The notes under the pieces were generated by a model that was not told where the DNA came from, ran no database searches, and saw only the letters and a list, made by a program, of their open reading frames with translations. 12,003 nt of DNA from Candidatus Saccharimonadota bacterium (GTDB taxonomy: Bacteria; Patescibacteriota; Saccharimonadia; Saccharimonadales; UBA4665): assembly GCA_029288515.1 (NCBI GenBank), contig JARIHB010000082.1, forward strand, positions 1 to 12,003, given 5' to 3'. The translations under genes and the position numbers were made by a program. Positions 5,702 through 12,003 of the stretch are shown piece after piece; the stretch's first letter is position 1, and every line of letters begins with the position of its first letter.

Positions 5702-7573
5702 CTAACTGGAGATGTCCGGAGTTTTACGTACGCGCTTGGCGGCTTGGGTCAGATCCCATAGGGCGTTCATGCGCTGGGGGCGGTACGCTGGGCGCTGCTT
5801 TATATACTCTACAGCCCGCTCAGCTTCTTCGGTGTCACCAGCGGCAATAAGTATAGCACTCATAGACTCCAACAGACGGGGAGGGAGGTTGCGCTGCCGG
5901 TATAAAGGCAACACTTTCCTGGCGAGTTCAAGTTGTCTGTCAGGAGCTATCCTTCCCATAGCGTTGAAGGCCGCGGCAATATATGTAAAGTCTGCGCCAG
6001 CTTGCACTTGAGGGTCGTCCAGCTGCAGCATGGCGGCGTGTTCGGCAGCGCGGGTCATAAGCGTGTCAACCTTATCGTTAATCCGCAGGCCCGTAATTTC
6101 CTGATGTACAGAAAACACATCGCTACGGCGGTCTGGATCTGCCGCCCAGTCCATCTCGAGCGCAGCAAGATCGGCTGGTGATTCTGCCAAATCCATACAC
6201 TCTTTAAACACGATGGTCTTTTCACGCACATCGCCTTGATCTGCAGGGGCCATTGCGCTAATACAAGTACGCGCTCCTTCAAAATTACCCGCCTTCGTGT
6301 ATCGCCTGGCGCTTTCGGCCAAACGTCTATCACGCATATACGCAGACTGTTCAGTTTGACGACCTTCCTTTTTGGCACGGGCCTCAAATGATTCATTAAT
6401 ATACTCGACGACTTTACCTGGCTCGTTAGGGTACCGGCTGTGCAACCACGGTCCGACGAGCAGATACATCGATCGTTCAGCTGAATCCCACCCATATTTT
6501 TGAACCTGTTGCTGGGCGTATTGGCGATGCACCTGCAATACACGACGCAGCCGCTCTGGCGTGTTCAGTGCCGGATCGTCGAATACCATGCCGCCGACAC
6601 TCATCGCCGCCTCATACCACGTTTTAGACACGGAGTCCTCGCTAAAATGGCTCAAGAGCTGATCGGCAAACCGGGCACGGGCCTCCGGGTCTTTTATACG
6701 GTCTTTTACGAGAGCCGTGTGGTTCATGAGGAAATCCGGATTCACCTTTGCCAGGCCGAGGACATGTTCGTCATATTGCTCCTGTAATTGTCGGGCTTCA
6801 GGGGTATCAAAGCTGCCGCCAGCCGCTTCATGTTCGCGCTCCAATCGCGTCGCTGAGTATTGCTCCCTTTTAAGCCAACTGTCCTCCGGACCAATGGCAT
6901 AGGCTTCGATCCAGTGGTCGGCGGGGATGTTGTGCTCGGCGCATCGTTTTAATAGCATGTTGTGCTTTCTTGTGAACGCGCCAGGGGAATGGGGTATCGC
7001 ATCTGGTTTTTCGGCGTAGAGGCGCGCCAGGTGCTCGATAACGTCTCCTTTTTCCTTTTCCAGCATTGTATGCACCTCGCTGGCAGCTTCAGCGTCCCCC
7101 AGCAGAGTCCGAGCAAACTGTACGTCGATGCTTGTTTCGGGCAAAGTATGCGGGAGCTGCTCCAGCAAATTGATACATCGCTGGGCCGCTTCGGGATCGT
7201 TATCGCAAACGGCATCAAACAATATGCCTTGCACTAGATCACATTCCTCCAGGGAATATGTTTGTTCCGGGTCACTAAAAAACAGCTTCCTTGGGCCTAC
7301 AGTATCCTTGTCGAAAGACGGGTCTGCAAGATAGGCATCCAGCGCCGTAGTGCAACGTGCAATGGCGAGGTCGGCCGGACTTGGCATTTTCTCGCCCGCG
7401 GGCGTACCGCTAATACCACTTGTCAGGCTGTCAACGCTCGTGGGCAGCAGGTCGGGAGCAGGAAACATAGGCTCGTCTGCCGGAGGCCGTGCATAAGATG
7501 CCATAACCTCTTGCCATTGCTGCGCAAGAGGGTCATTGCCGTCGCCAGTTTCACCGCCGCCTGAATCCATCAT
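5702..7573 (-). CDS. Large helix-rich paralogue B (623 aa), unknown function
   Basis: This is a paralogue of the 583-aa neighbour. The frame is open upstream to 7669, but I start it at ATG 7573 (MMDSGGGETG). That places PAPDLLPT at residues 38-45, exactly as in the neighbour, and puts the ATG 7 bp after a perfect TATAAT. Shared blocks are FARTLLGD (153-160), HWIEAYAIGPEDSW (220-233), KAGNFEGARTCI (427-438), LIAAGDTEEA (575-584) and ALWDL (604-608), with a basic end. The first 60 residues are acidic, Gly/Pro-rich and probably disordered; the rest looks like helical TPR- or SEL1-type repeats. It has no signal peptide, membrane helix or recognisable catalytic motif, so a cytoplasmic scaffold or binding protein is the best guess. 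Confidence 0.84.
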   Translation of the reverse strand: MMDSGGGETGDGNDPLAQQWQEVMASYARPPADEPMFPAPDLLPTSVDSLTSGISGTPAGEKMPSPADLAIARCTTALDAYLADPSFDKDTVGPRKLFFSDPEQTYSLEECDLVQGILFDAVCDNDPEAAQRCINLLEQLPHTLPETSIDVQFARTLLGDAEAASEVHTMLEKEKGDVIEHLARLYAEKPDAIPHSPGAFTRKHNMLLKRCAEHNIPADHWIEAYAIGPEDSWLKREQYSATRLEREHEAAGGSFDTPEARQLQEQYDEHVLGLAKVNPDFLMNHTALVKDRIKDPEARARFADQLLSHFSEDSVSKTWYEAAMSVGGMVFDDPALNTPERLRRVLQVHRQYAQQQVQKYGWDSAERSMYLLVGPWLHSRYPNEPGKVVEYINESFEARAKKEGRQTEQSAYMRDRRLAESARRYTKAGNFEGARTCISAMAPADQGDVREKTIVFKECMDLAESPADLAALEMDWAADPDRRSDVFSVHQEITGLRINDKVDTLMTRAAEHAAMLQLDDPQVQAGADFTYIAAAFNAMGRIAPDRQLELARKVLPLYRQRNLPPRLLESMSAILIAAGDTEEAERAVEYIKQRPAYRPQRMNALWDLTQAAKRVRKTPDISS

Positions 7574-7580
7574 GGACAGT

Positions 7581-7608
7581 ATTATACCTACTGTCAGTAC
7601 ACTTGCAA
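7581..7608 (-). promoter_or_regulatory. Leaderless promoter of large paralogue B
   Basis: On the minus strand, TTGCAA (7603-7608), a 16-bp spacer and a perfect TATAAT (7581-7586) are followed by 7 bp and the ATG at 7573. Spacer length and distance to the ATG are the same as at paralogue A. The -35 starts 5 bp after the glucosidase stop codon, so the promoter fills the 40-bp gap. Confidence 0.75.
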
Positions 7609-7613
7609 GCGCC

Positions 7614-9287
7614 TTACTGCGTAAACAATACGGCCTCGTAAGGCAACAGCTCGACCGTACCGTTCGCACCGTCTGTCAGATTGGCGTCTGGATTGCTGGA
7701 GACCACGAATTTGTGTAGCTTTACACCGGGCACGCACGTTACCGGCTGGTCTGAGAAATTGATGAGCACCACGTGATACTCATCTTTATAACTGCGTACG
7801 TAGCCCACTAGGTCGGGATGGCCTAGCTCCAGCACCTGCACAAAACCATAACGGAGTGATTCACGCTCATTGCGGAGCGCCATAAGCGTCCGGTACAACG
7901 TATAAAACGAGCGCGGGTCGTCCTTTTCAGCTTCCACATTGAGCGTCTTGTAGTCCGGGCCGATCGGTAGCCATGTTTCGGTAGAGGTGGAAAAACCGGC
8001 CTGGTGGCCTGGCGTCCATTGCATCGGCGTACGTTCCGGGTCGCGTCCCTGGCCCTGCGGGTCGCCCAGCGCTTCCGGATCCTGCACTAAATCGACCGGT
8101 ATGGGCACATCGCGCATGCCGATTTCCTCCCCATAATACACAAACACCATGCCGGGCAGGGTAAGCTGCATGAGCGCAGCCGCGCGGGCGGCTTTTTCGC
8201 CCAAACGGCTCACCATTCGACTTTTATCATGATTGCCAAATGCGTAGCTGGGCACGCACAGCGGATTCAACGATTCAAGCGCATGATGGAAAACACGTAA
8301 GAACCGCCGCCACGGCTCAGCTTCCCAGCGCAGCATCAGTCCCTGGAAGTTGAACGGCGCAGCCACCTGGGGGTCGATGCCCTCATAAAAGGCCAGGTAT
8401 GCTGCAACTGCGTCGCCGTCCTTTGGATAAGCCTCGGTTACCATAAACCGCTCCTTTTGAGCGAAGGCGGGTTCGTGCAGCACGTGTGCGAGCTCGCTGA
8501 GGTAGGCATACGCGGCCGGCCAACCGCAGCTATTAACGTGAGTCAGCATCTTGTACCGCTCGTCCTCCTTAGGGTCGAATGCCGGATTTACCGGATCATT
8601 ACGGAAAAAAGGGTCTTTAGCTATCCAATACACCGCGTCTACCCGGAAACCGTCCACGCCCATGTCCAGCCAAAAGCGCATCACATCCTTAACGGCAGCC
8701 CGCACTTCGCTATTTGACCAGTTGAGGTCGGGCTGAGCGACATGAAAACTGTGCAGATAAAATTGCTTTCGCTCCGGCACCCATTCCCAGGCGCTCTTAC
8801 CGGTGAATACATCTATCCAGTTATTGGGCGGCAGGGGATGACCAGGAGTGGAGTCGGGGTGCGGATCTTTCCAGACATACCAGTTAGCCTTGGGATTATC
8901 GCGCGACTGCCGCGATTCCTTAAACCAGGGGTGCTCGTTGGAGCTATGGTTGGGCACCAGGTCGATCATCACCTTAATGTGCCGTGCCTCGGCTTCGTGT
9001 ATTAAACGTTTACAGTCGTCAAGCGTGCCAAACATCGGATCGACATCACAGTAATCGGCGATGTCGTACCCAAAGTCAGCCATCGGCGACGGATAGAACG
9101 GCGAAAGCCAGATGGCGTTTACGCCTAACTCCTGCAGATAATCCAGCCGGCTGATAACGCCGGGCAGGTCACCAATGCCGTCGCCATTACTGTCTTGTAT
9201 GCTGCGCGGATATATTTGATAGACGATGGCGCCTTCCGGCCACCGGTGAGTAGTAGGGAGCGGTGTAGTGTGCTGGTTGGTTGTCAT
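7614..9287 (-). CDS. GH13 alpha-glucosidase (oligo-glucosidase subfamily)
   Basis: A complete 557-residue glycoside hydrolase family 13 enzyme that hydrolyses alpha-glucosidic bonds in short maltooligosaccharides. Visible features are the calcium-type loop DSNGDGIGDLPG (32-43), region I DLVPNH (109-114), QPDLNW (185-190), nucleophile Asp217 in GFRVDA, acid/base Glu285 in MVTEAYP, and transition-state Asp354 in FGNHDKSR. PMQW (421-424) and the C-terminal beta domain follow the usual layout of oligo-1,6-glucosidase-like enzymes. Family studies link Ala right after the nucleophile to alpha-1,4 preference and Val to alpha-1,6. Here it is Ala218, so maltose-type substrates are favoured by inference; a transferase such as trehalose synthase is a less likely alternative. 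No signal peptide is seen, so it is probably cytoplasmic. It sits within the paralogue array with its own promoter. Confidence 0.93.
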   Translation of the reverse strand: MTTNQHTTPLPTTHRWPEGAIVYQIYPRSIQDSNGDGIGDLPGVISRLDYLQELGVNAIWLSPFYPSPMADFGYDIADYCDVDPMFGTLDDCKRLIHEAEARHIKVMIDLVPNHSSNEHPWFKESRQSRDNPKANWYVWKDPHPDSTPGHPLPPNNWIDVFTGKSAWEWVPERKQFYLHSFHVAQPDLNWSNSEVRAAVKDVMRFWLDMGVDGFRVDAVYWIAKDPFFRNDPVNPAFDPKEDERYKMLTHVNSCGWPAAYAYLSELAHVLHEPAFAQKERFMVTEAYPKDGDAVAAYLAFYEGIDPQVAAPFNFQGLMLRWEAEPWRRFLRVFHHALESLNPLCVPSYAFGNHDKSRMVSRLGEKAARAAALMQLTLPGMVFVYYGEEIGMRDVPIPVDLVQDPEALGDPQGQGRDPERTPMQWTPGHQAGFSTSTETWLPIGPDYKTLNVEAEKDDPRSFYTLYRTLMALRNERESLRYGFVQVLELGHPDLVGYVRSYKDEYHVVLINFSDQPVTCVPGVKLHKFVVSSNPDANLTDGANGTVELLPYEAVLFTQ

Positions 9288-9298
9288 TATCTATGATT

Positions 9299-9327
9299 AC
9301 CATAGCCATTTCCGCAGCGTCTGTGAA
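9299..9327 (-). promoter_or_regulatory. Promoter of the GH13 glucosidase gene
   Basis: On the minus strand, TTCACA (9322-9327, 5 of 6 to consensus) and TATGGT (9299-9304, 4 of 6) are 17 bp apart. The ATG lies 11 bp after the -10, so the predicted leader is about 4-5 bases, too short for a ribosome site, and none is seen. The gap from the 313-aa gene is 70 bp and has no visible terminator. Confidence 0.55.
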
Positions 9328-9357
9328 CAAACTCACTCTCTGTGCACGAGCAGCGGT

Positions 9358-9462
9358 CTATTCGTCGCGGAATTGATGAGCCAGATAGAGGGGTTGGTCG
9401 GTGGCGGCATTGTAGGCTTTGATGCGTCCTACCACGTCGTCGACATCAGCGTAGCCCATAGC
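9358..9462 (-). repeat. Duplicated 3' module, copy 1 (313-aa gene)
   Basis: The last 35 codons, stop included, align without gaps to 10306-10410. By hand I count 78 of 105 identical bases, with many differences at third positions. This marks a gene duplication kept under protein-level selection, not a mobile repeat. Confidence 0.7.
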
Positions 9463-10299
9463 CTGCAACGTCAGCAGATCGGCGAGCGACGGCTCACCAC
9501 TGGCTACAAGAGTAGATGCGAGTCCGAGCTTAGTCAGTTCAGCCCCTACGGAGGTAGTAAATATGCCGACCTTCAGCCGGTCATAAGGACCCTCGTCGGC
9601 GGGCGGGTCAATGCCTTCGGGGAGCGGGCTATAGCCCAGCACCAGTCCATGCCGGATTGTTTCCGGGGCGGCGCCGGCGGCGATAAGCGCTTCGGCCGTG
9701 CACTGGCTGTGTGTCATCCTGCCATCGGCAAAGCCCCGGTGGGCGTCAGTCATATTATCCTCACCCACTACCAAGCGTAATACATGCAGTATGCCCTCAC
9801 GTAATGCTTCGGCATCATGAGCGGGGGCGATGTTTGGCCGCCGCATAATATCTTCGCTCATGCTCAGCGGTGTTGGATAGTCGTCAGGCGTGTCCTGCTG
9901 ATGGTCCTGAATACCACTGTCTGTTATACCGGCCACGTCGAGCAGCGTGTCATGAGTGATAACGTATTCTATTGCCGCACCGACAGCTTCGCGGCAACTT
10001 TCTATATGCCATTCTCGTTCGGCAGCTGCCAGCTGGTCGGCTATCTGTTGGTGCTCGGCAGTTTCGCGGGGGTCAACGGGTAAAAAGAAGTATCCGGGTA
10101 ATGCACCGGCTGCGTCAGGGGTGCTACCCTCAGGCTGCCAATCAATTCCCATCTCTGCCAGAAGCGCAGCATCTGAGTGGTCAAAGCCGTGTTCATCATA
10201 TACCTCATGTCCGCGGCCTACGGGGGTGTCATCAAAGGGCGATGGTTGCTGATGGTCGTCGCCGGGCTGTACTGGTTCTTCGGGATTAATTTCGTGCAT
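9358..10299 (-). CDS. Small paralogue, 313 aa, unknown function (second gene of a pair)
   Basis: I do not recognise a named family. About 85 N-terminal residues are acidic and proline-rich (MHEINPEEPVQPGDD), containing LPGYFFLPVD at 67-76. A helical core follows, and the C-terminal module runs from LGLASTLVASGE (258-269) through MGYADVDDVVGRIKAYNA to QPLYLAHQFRDE (302-313). That module is nearly the same as in the 290-aa gene upstream. AAPETIRHG (210-218) also matches VPPEEIHYG and VPQEVLRYG in the other two. Compared with them it has an extra acidic insert around residues 120-145. The start lies 6 bp after the stop of the 290-aa gene with no ribosome site and no promoter in the gap, so translation by coupling or reinitiation is likely. 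Confidence 0.83.
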   Translation of the reverse strand: MHEINPEEPVQPGDDHQQPSPFDDTPVGRGHEVYDEHGFDHSDAALLAEMGIDWQPEGSTPDAAGALPGYFFLPVDPRETAEHQQIADQLAAAEREWHIESCREAVGAAIEYVITHDTLLDVAGITDSGIQDHQQDTPDDYPTPLSMSEDIMRRPNIAPAHDAEALREGILHVLRLVVGEDNMTDAHRGFADGRMTHSQCTAEALIAAGAAPETIRHGLVLGYSPLPEGIDPPADEGPYDRLKVGIFTTSVGAELTKLGLASTLVASGEPSLADLLTLQAMGYADVDDVVGRIKAYNAATDQPLYLAHQFRDE

Positions 10300-10305
10300 A
10301 GGAAG

Positions 10306-10410
10306 TTACTCGTTGCGGAATTGGGGCGCTAAATAGAGAGGTTGGCCGGTGGTGGCGTTATGCCTCTTGATACGTTCTACTACGTCATCGACATCTCTGT
10401 AGCCCATACG
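10306..10410 (-). repeat. Duplicated 3' module, copy 2 (290-aa gene)
   Basis: This is the partner of 9358-9462, aligned without gaps at about three quarters base identity by hand count. A third, more diverged copy is the end of the edge gene from 11215, which lacks the final residue and reads QQLYLPSQLRD. Confidence 0.7.
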
Positions 10411-11178
10411 GTTCAGGGTTGCGATGTTAGACGCAAGCACGTCACCGGCGGCGATAAGCACTGATGCGACGCCCAATTTGTCGACCCGTCCTGCTGGCGG
10501 GCTAATGAACGCCAGCATATTTACGTTTGTAAAGGATGGCCTTTCGGTATATAAGCTTGATTTTGCGCGTAAGTACACGCCGTAGTGTATTTCTTCCGGG
10601 GGTACACCGGTCTGGACATAGGCTTGGCCCTCGGCCAGCCGGTGGGCAACCTGCGTACGGATCACCTCCATGCGTGCGTGGGGGTCTATATCACGTTCAT
10701 TTGCCGCAAGCCATGTAAGTGTCTCCTCCATAGCCAGACAGTATACCTCCGGGTCATTAGTACTCGGGCAGTCCCAGCGCTCTAGCACATCACCCGCTGT
10801 TCGCGCAAAGGTTGTATCGTCGGGCATACGCGCCAACTGCTGCAGGTCAATGTTATATGCGCCTACCCTGGGTGCCGGGGCGGGTCGGAGCAAACCCCTG
10901 GTACTATCTATAAACCTCCGGTCCAATAGCGACCTTTCGACCGTTTCCGAAATAGTGCCATATAAAGCGTGTGCCGCCTGTTCTATTGCCGGCGACACCT
11001 CGGGAGATACGTCATGCGGTTTGGCGTATGCGGCCGATGCAGCTGCATCAGTGCCAGGGAGATAATCCATGCCTGCGTGCACGTCGGCTTCAGGTCCGTG
11101 AAGGGGAAGGTGCTGCGGCTCATCCGACTCAAGGTAATATTGGTTGCCACTATTATCGGGAGATGCACCATCAATCAT
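10306..11178 (-). CDS. Small paralogue, 290 aa, unknown function (first gene of a pair)
   Basis: No named family is recognised. The N terminus, MIDGASPDN, echoes MIDGGES of the 583-aa protein, and YLPGTDAAAS (39-48) echoes LLPTDAAS there at nearly the same position, which ties the small and large groups together. The core carries DVLERWDCPSTND (130-142) and GVPPEEIHYG (191-200). The end carries LGVASVLIAAGD (235-246), MGYRDVDDVVERI (258-270) and QPLYLAPQFRNE (279-290). No signal peptide or membrane helix is present; the protein is acidic at the front and mostly helical afterwards. The ATG at 11178 lies 6 bp downstream of a TATATT -10 box and has no ribosome site. The 313-aa gene follows 6 bp after its stop, so the two form a pair driven by this promoter. 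Confidence 0.84.
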   Translation of the reverse strand: MIDGASPDNSGNQYYLESDEPQHLPLHGPEADVHAGMDYLPGTDAAASAAYAKPHDVSPEVSPAIEQAAHALYGTISETVERSLLDRRFIDSTRGLLRPAPAPRVGAYNIDLQQLARMPDDTTFARTAGDVLERWDCPSTNDPEVYCLAMEETLTWLAANERDIDPHARMEVIRTQVAHRLAEGQAYVQTGVPPEEIHYGVYLRAKSSLYTERPSFTNVNMLAFISPPAGRVDKLGVASVLIAAGDVLASNIATLNRMGYRDVDDVVERIKRHNATTGQPLYLAPQFRNE

Positions 11179-11184
11179 GCAAGG

Positions 11185-11213
11185 AATATATCATACTATT
11201 TATTTCATAAAAA
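11185..11213 (-). promoter_or_regulatory. Leaderless promoter of the 290-313 gene pair
   Basis: On the minus strand TATATT (11185-11190) lies 6 bp before the ATG at 11178. At 17-bp spacing the -35 position holds only TTTTTA (11208-11213), so the -35 is weak; the spacer is A/T-rich. It starts one base after the preceding stop codon. A second possible -10, TATGAT, overlaps further upstream. Confidence 0.5.
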
Positions 11214-11214
11214 A

Positions 11215-12003
11215 TTAATCTCGGAGTTGGGACGGCAAGTACAGCTGCTGGCCGCCGCGGGCGTTGTGGGCTTTGATGCGGGCAGCTACGTCGGCGATAC
11301 CTCCATACCCCATTTCGTTAAGCGCTGCCTCGGCGGCCATATCGAGCTCGCCGTTAGCTATGAGCACCGAGGCCACTGTCAGCTTGCTGACTTGTGCCTG
11401 CGTAAGCGCAACGAATGGCGCGACCATTACGCGGTCGCCCAACGGCTTGTAGATGGGGTCAACGTTCTGCGACTCAGCGCCCTCTGGTACAGGGCGGGGA
11501 AGGATAGCAACACCGTAGCGCAAAACTTCCTGCGGCACGCCGGCCACCCGGTACGCCAGATGCTGACGGCGCACATCCTCCACCACGGCTTCAGCTATGC
11601 GGGCATTGCCCGGATCTAGCTTCTCAACGTTCAGCAGTCGGCGGTACAGCAGATGTATACCGCTGTTAAACACCTCGATCGTCTCTGTGGCAGGGCAATC
11701 GGGCCGCGCTAATAACGCTCCCGCCGAGAATGGTACCATGCCGTCATCGTCCAAGCCTGCGAGTGACGAGTAGGAGAAGTCGATATTTTCGCTTTCGGTG
11801 TCTGCATGTTCCGCCTCACCTTGCGTAAGGGCAAAGTCCAGCGCCCTGTCGATCATGTCACAATATTCTTGTTTCTGTGTTTCCGACACCTCAGCCGACG
11901 TGTAACTTGCATCTAAAATCCGCGCAGCATCATCGGTCATATCACCTCGTAAAAAGTCTGCTGCCAAAAAGCTACTCGGCAACGGGTCGCTCCCGTGCGG
12001 CCA
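11215..12003 (-). CDS. Small paralogue, at least 262 aa, 5' end beyond the window edge
   Basis: This is the third member of the small group: LARPDCPATETIEV matches LERWDCPSTNDPEV of the 290-aa protein, and GVPQEVLRYG, LTVASVLIANGE, MGYGGIADVAARIKAHNA and QQLYLPSQLRD follow in the same order. The frame is open to the right edge. The edge part, DPLPSSFLAAD, resembles the LPGYFFLPVD element that lies about 70 residues inside the 313-aa protein, so the true start is probably outside the window. The alternatives are TTG at 11982, or ATG at 11940, which has GAGG 4 bp upstream; both would cut or remove the conserved element. No membrane or catalytic signature is visible. The next gene's promoter lies directly after its stop. 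Confidence 0.82.
   Translation of the reverse strand, partial: WPHGSDPLPSSFLAADFLRGDMTDDAARILDASYTSAEVSETQKQEYCDMIDRALDFALTQGEAEHADTESENIDFSYSSLAGLDDDGMVPFSAGALLARPDCPATETIEVFNSGIHLLYRRLLNVEKLDPGNARIAEAVVEDVRRQHLAYRVAGVPQEVLRYGVAILPRPVPEGAESQNVDPIYKPLGDRVMVAPFVALTQAQVSKLTVASVLIANGELDMAAEAALNEMGYGGIADVAARIKAHNARGGQQLYLPSQLRD

Noticed and set aside
5702..7573. Toxin, nuclease or protease function for the large proteins
   Set aside because: No catalytic motif (HExxH, HNH, PD-ExK or Walker) could be found in either large protein, so no enzymatic role is assigned.
9268..9780. 170-codon plus-strand open frame over the glucosidase promoter
   Set aside because: It is antisense to the conserved end of the 313-aa protein and has no ribosome site or recognisable domain.
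9358..11319. Repeated 3' ends considered as a mobile element or recombination cassette
   Set aside because: The similarity follows the reading frame with many third-base differences, has no terminal inverted repeats, target duplications or transposase, and is explained by gene duplication.
10969..11619. 216-codon plus-strand open frame across two paralogue genes
   Set aside because: It runs antisense through the shared C-terminal module and through an intergenic promoter; the minus frames align with paralogues and this one does not.
1..12003. CRISPR array, tRNA, rRNA, transposase or phage genes
   Set aside because: No regularly spaced identical repeats, cloverleaf-like segments, or transposase or phage motifs were seen on reading both strands.

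Overview
The window is compact bacterial DNA of moderate G+C. It reads in the standard code: UGA is used as a stop by the partial kinase and by the glycosyltransferase, which argues against code-25 lineages. Very short gaps, many genes without a Shine-Dalgarno site behind promoters placed right at the start codon, a Rcp1-type signalling operon and an array of unrecognised paralogues suggest a small-genome bacterium. I lean to Patescibacteria, most like Candidatus Saccharibacteria, but that is inference; no rRNA or ribosomal protein is present to prove it.

Left part. A plus-strand signalling operon enters from the left edge: the tail of a histidine kinase, a single-domain Rcp1/CheY-like response regulator, and a soluble receiver-kinase hybrid, all overlapping by a few bases. 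It ends at a strong bidirectional terminator shared with a convergent small membrane protein that carries an HIHHF motif. A divergent intergenic region separates that gene from a one-domain YggT-family membrane protein. A GT4-type glycosyltransferase follows, with two small hairpins in its leader.

Right part (about 3.9 kb to the right edge). Everything is on the minus strand. Five genes encode paralogous, helix-rich proteins that I cannot assign to a known family: two large (583 and 623 aa) and three small (290, 313 and at least 262 aa, the last cut by the edge). A GH13 alpha-glucosidase sits between the large and the small members. The two large proteins share an N-terminal PDLLPT element at exactly the same residue numbers, an ARTL-GD block and a C-terminal LIAAGD...ALWDL block. 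The three small ones share a C-terminal module ending in LYL..Q.R. Both groups carry an LI/VA.GD-type helix, and all five have a short proline-rich element near the N terminus.

Expression. Both large genes and the first gene of the 290-313 pair have a -10 box 6-7 bp before the ATG, with the -35 region within a few bases of the previous stop. This predicts leaderless mRNAs and separate promoters despite tight packing. The HIHHF membrane gene has a similar arrangement, and the glucosidase has a very short predicted leader. The response regulator, YggT and glycosyltransferase genes keep clear Shine-Dalgarno sites. The undescribed element here is the five-member paralogue array and its shared terminal signatures and promoter layout; its function cannot be read from sequence alone.
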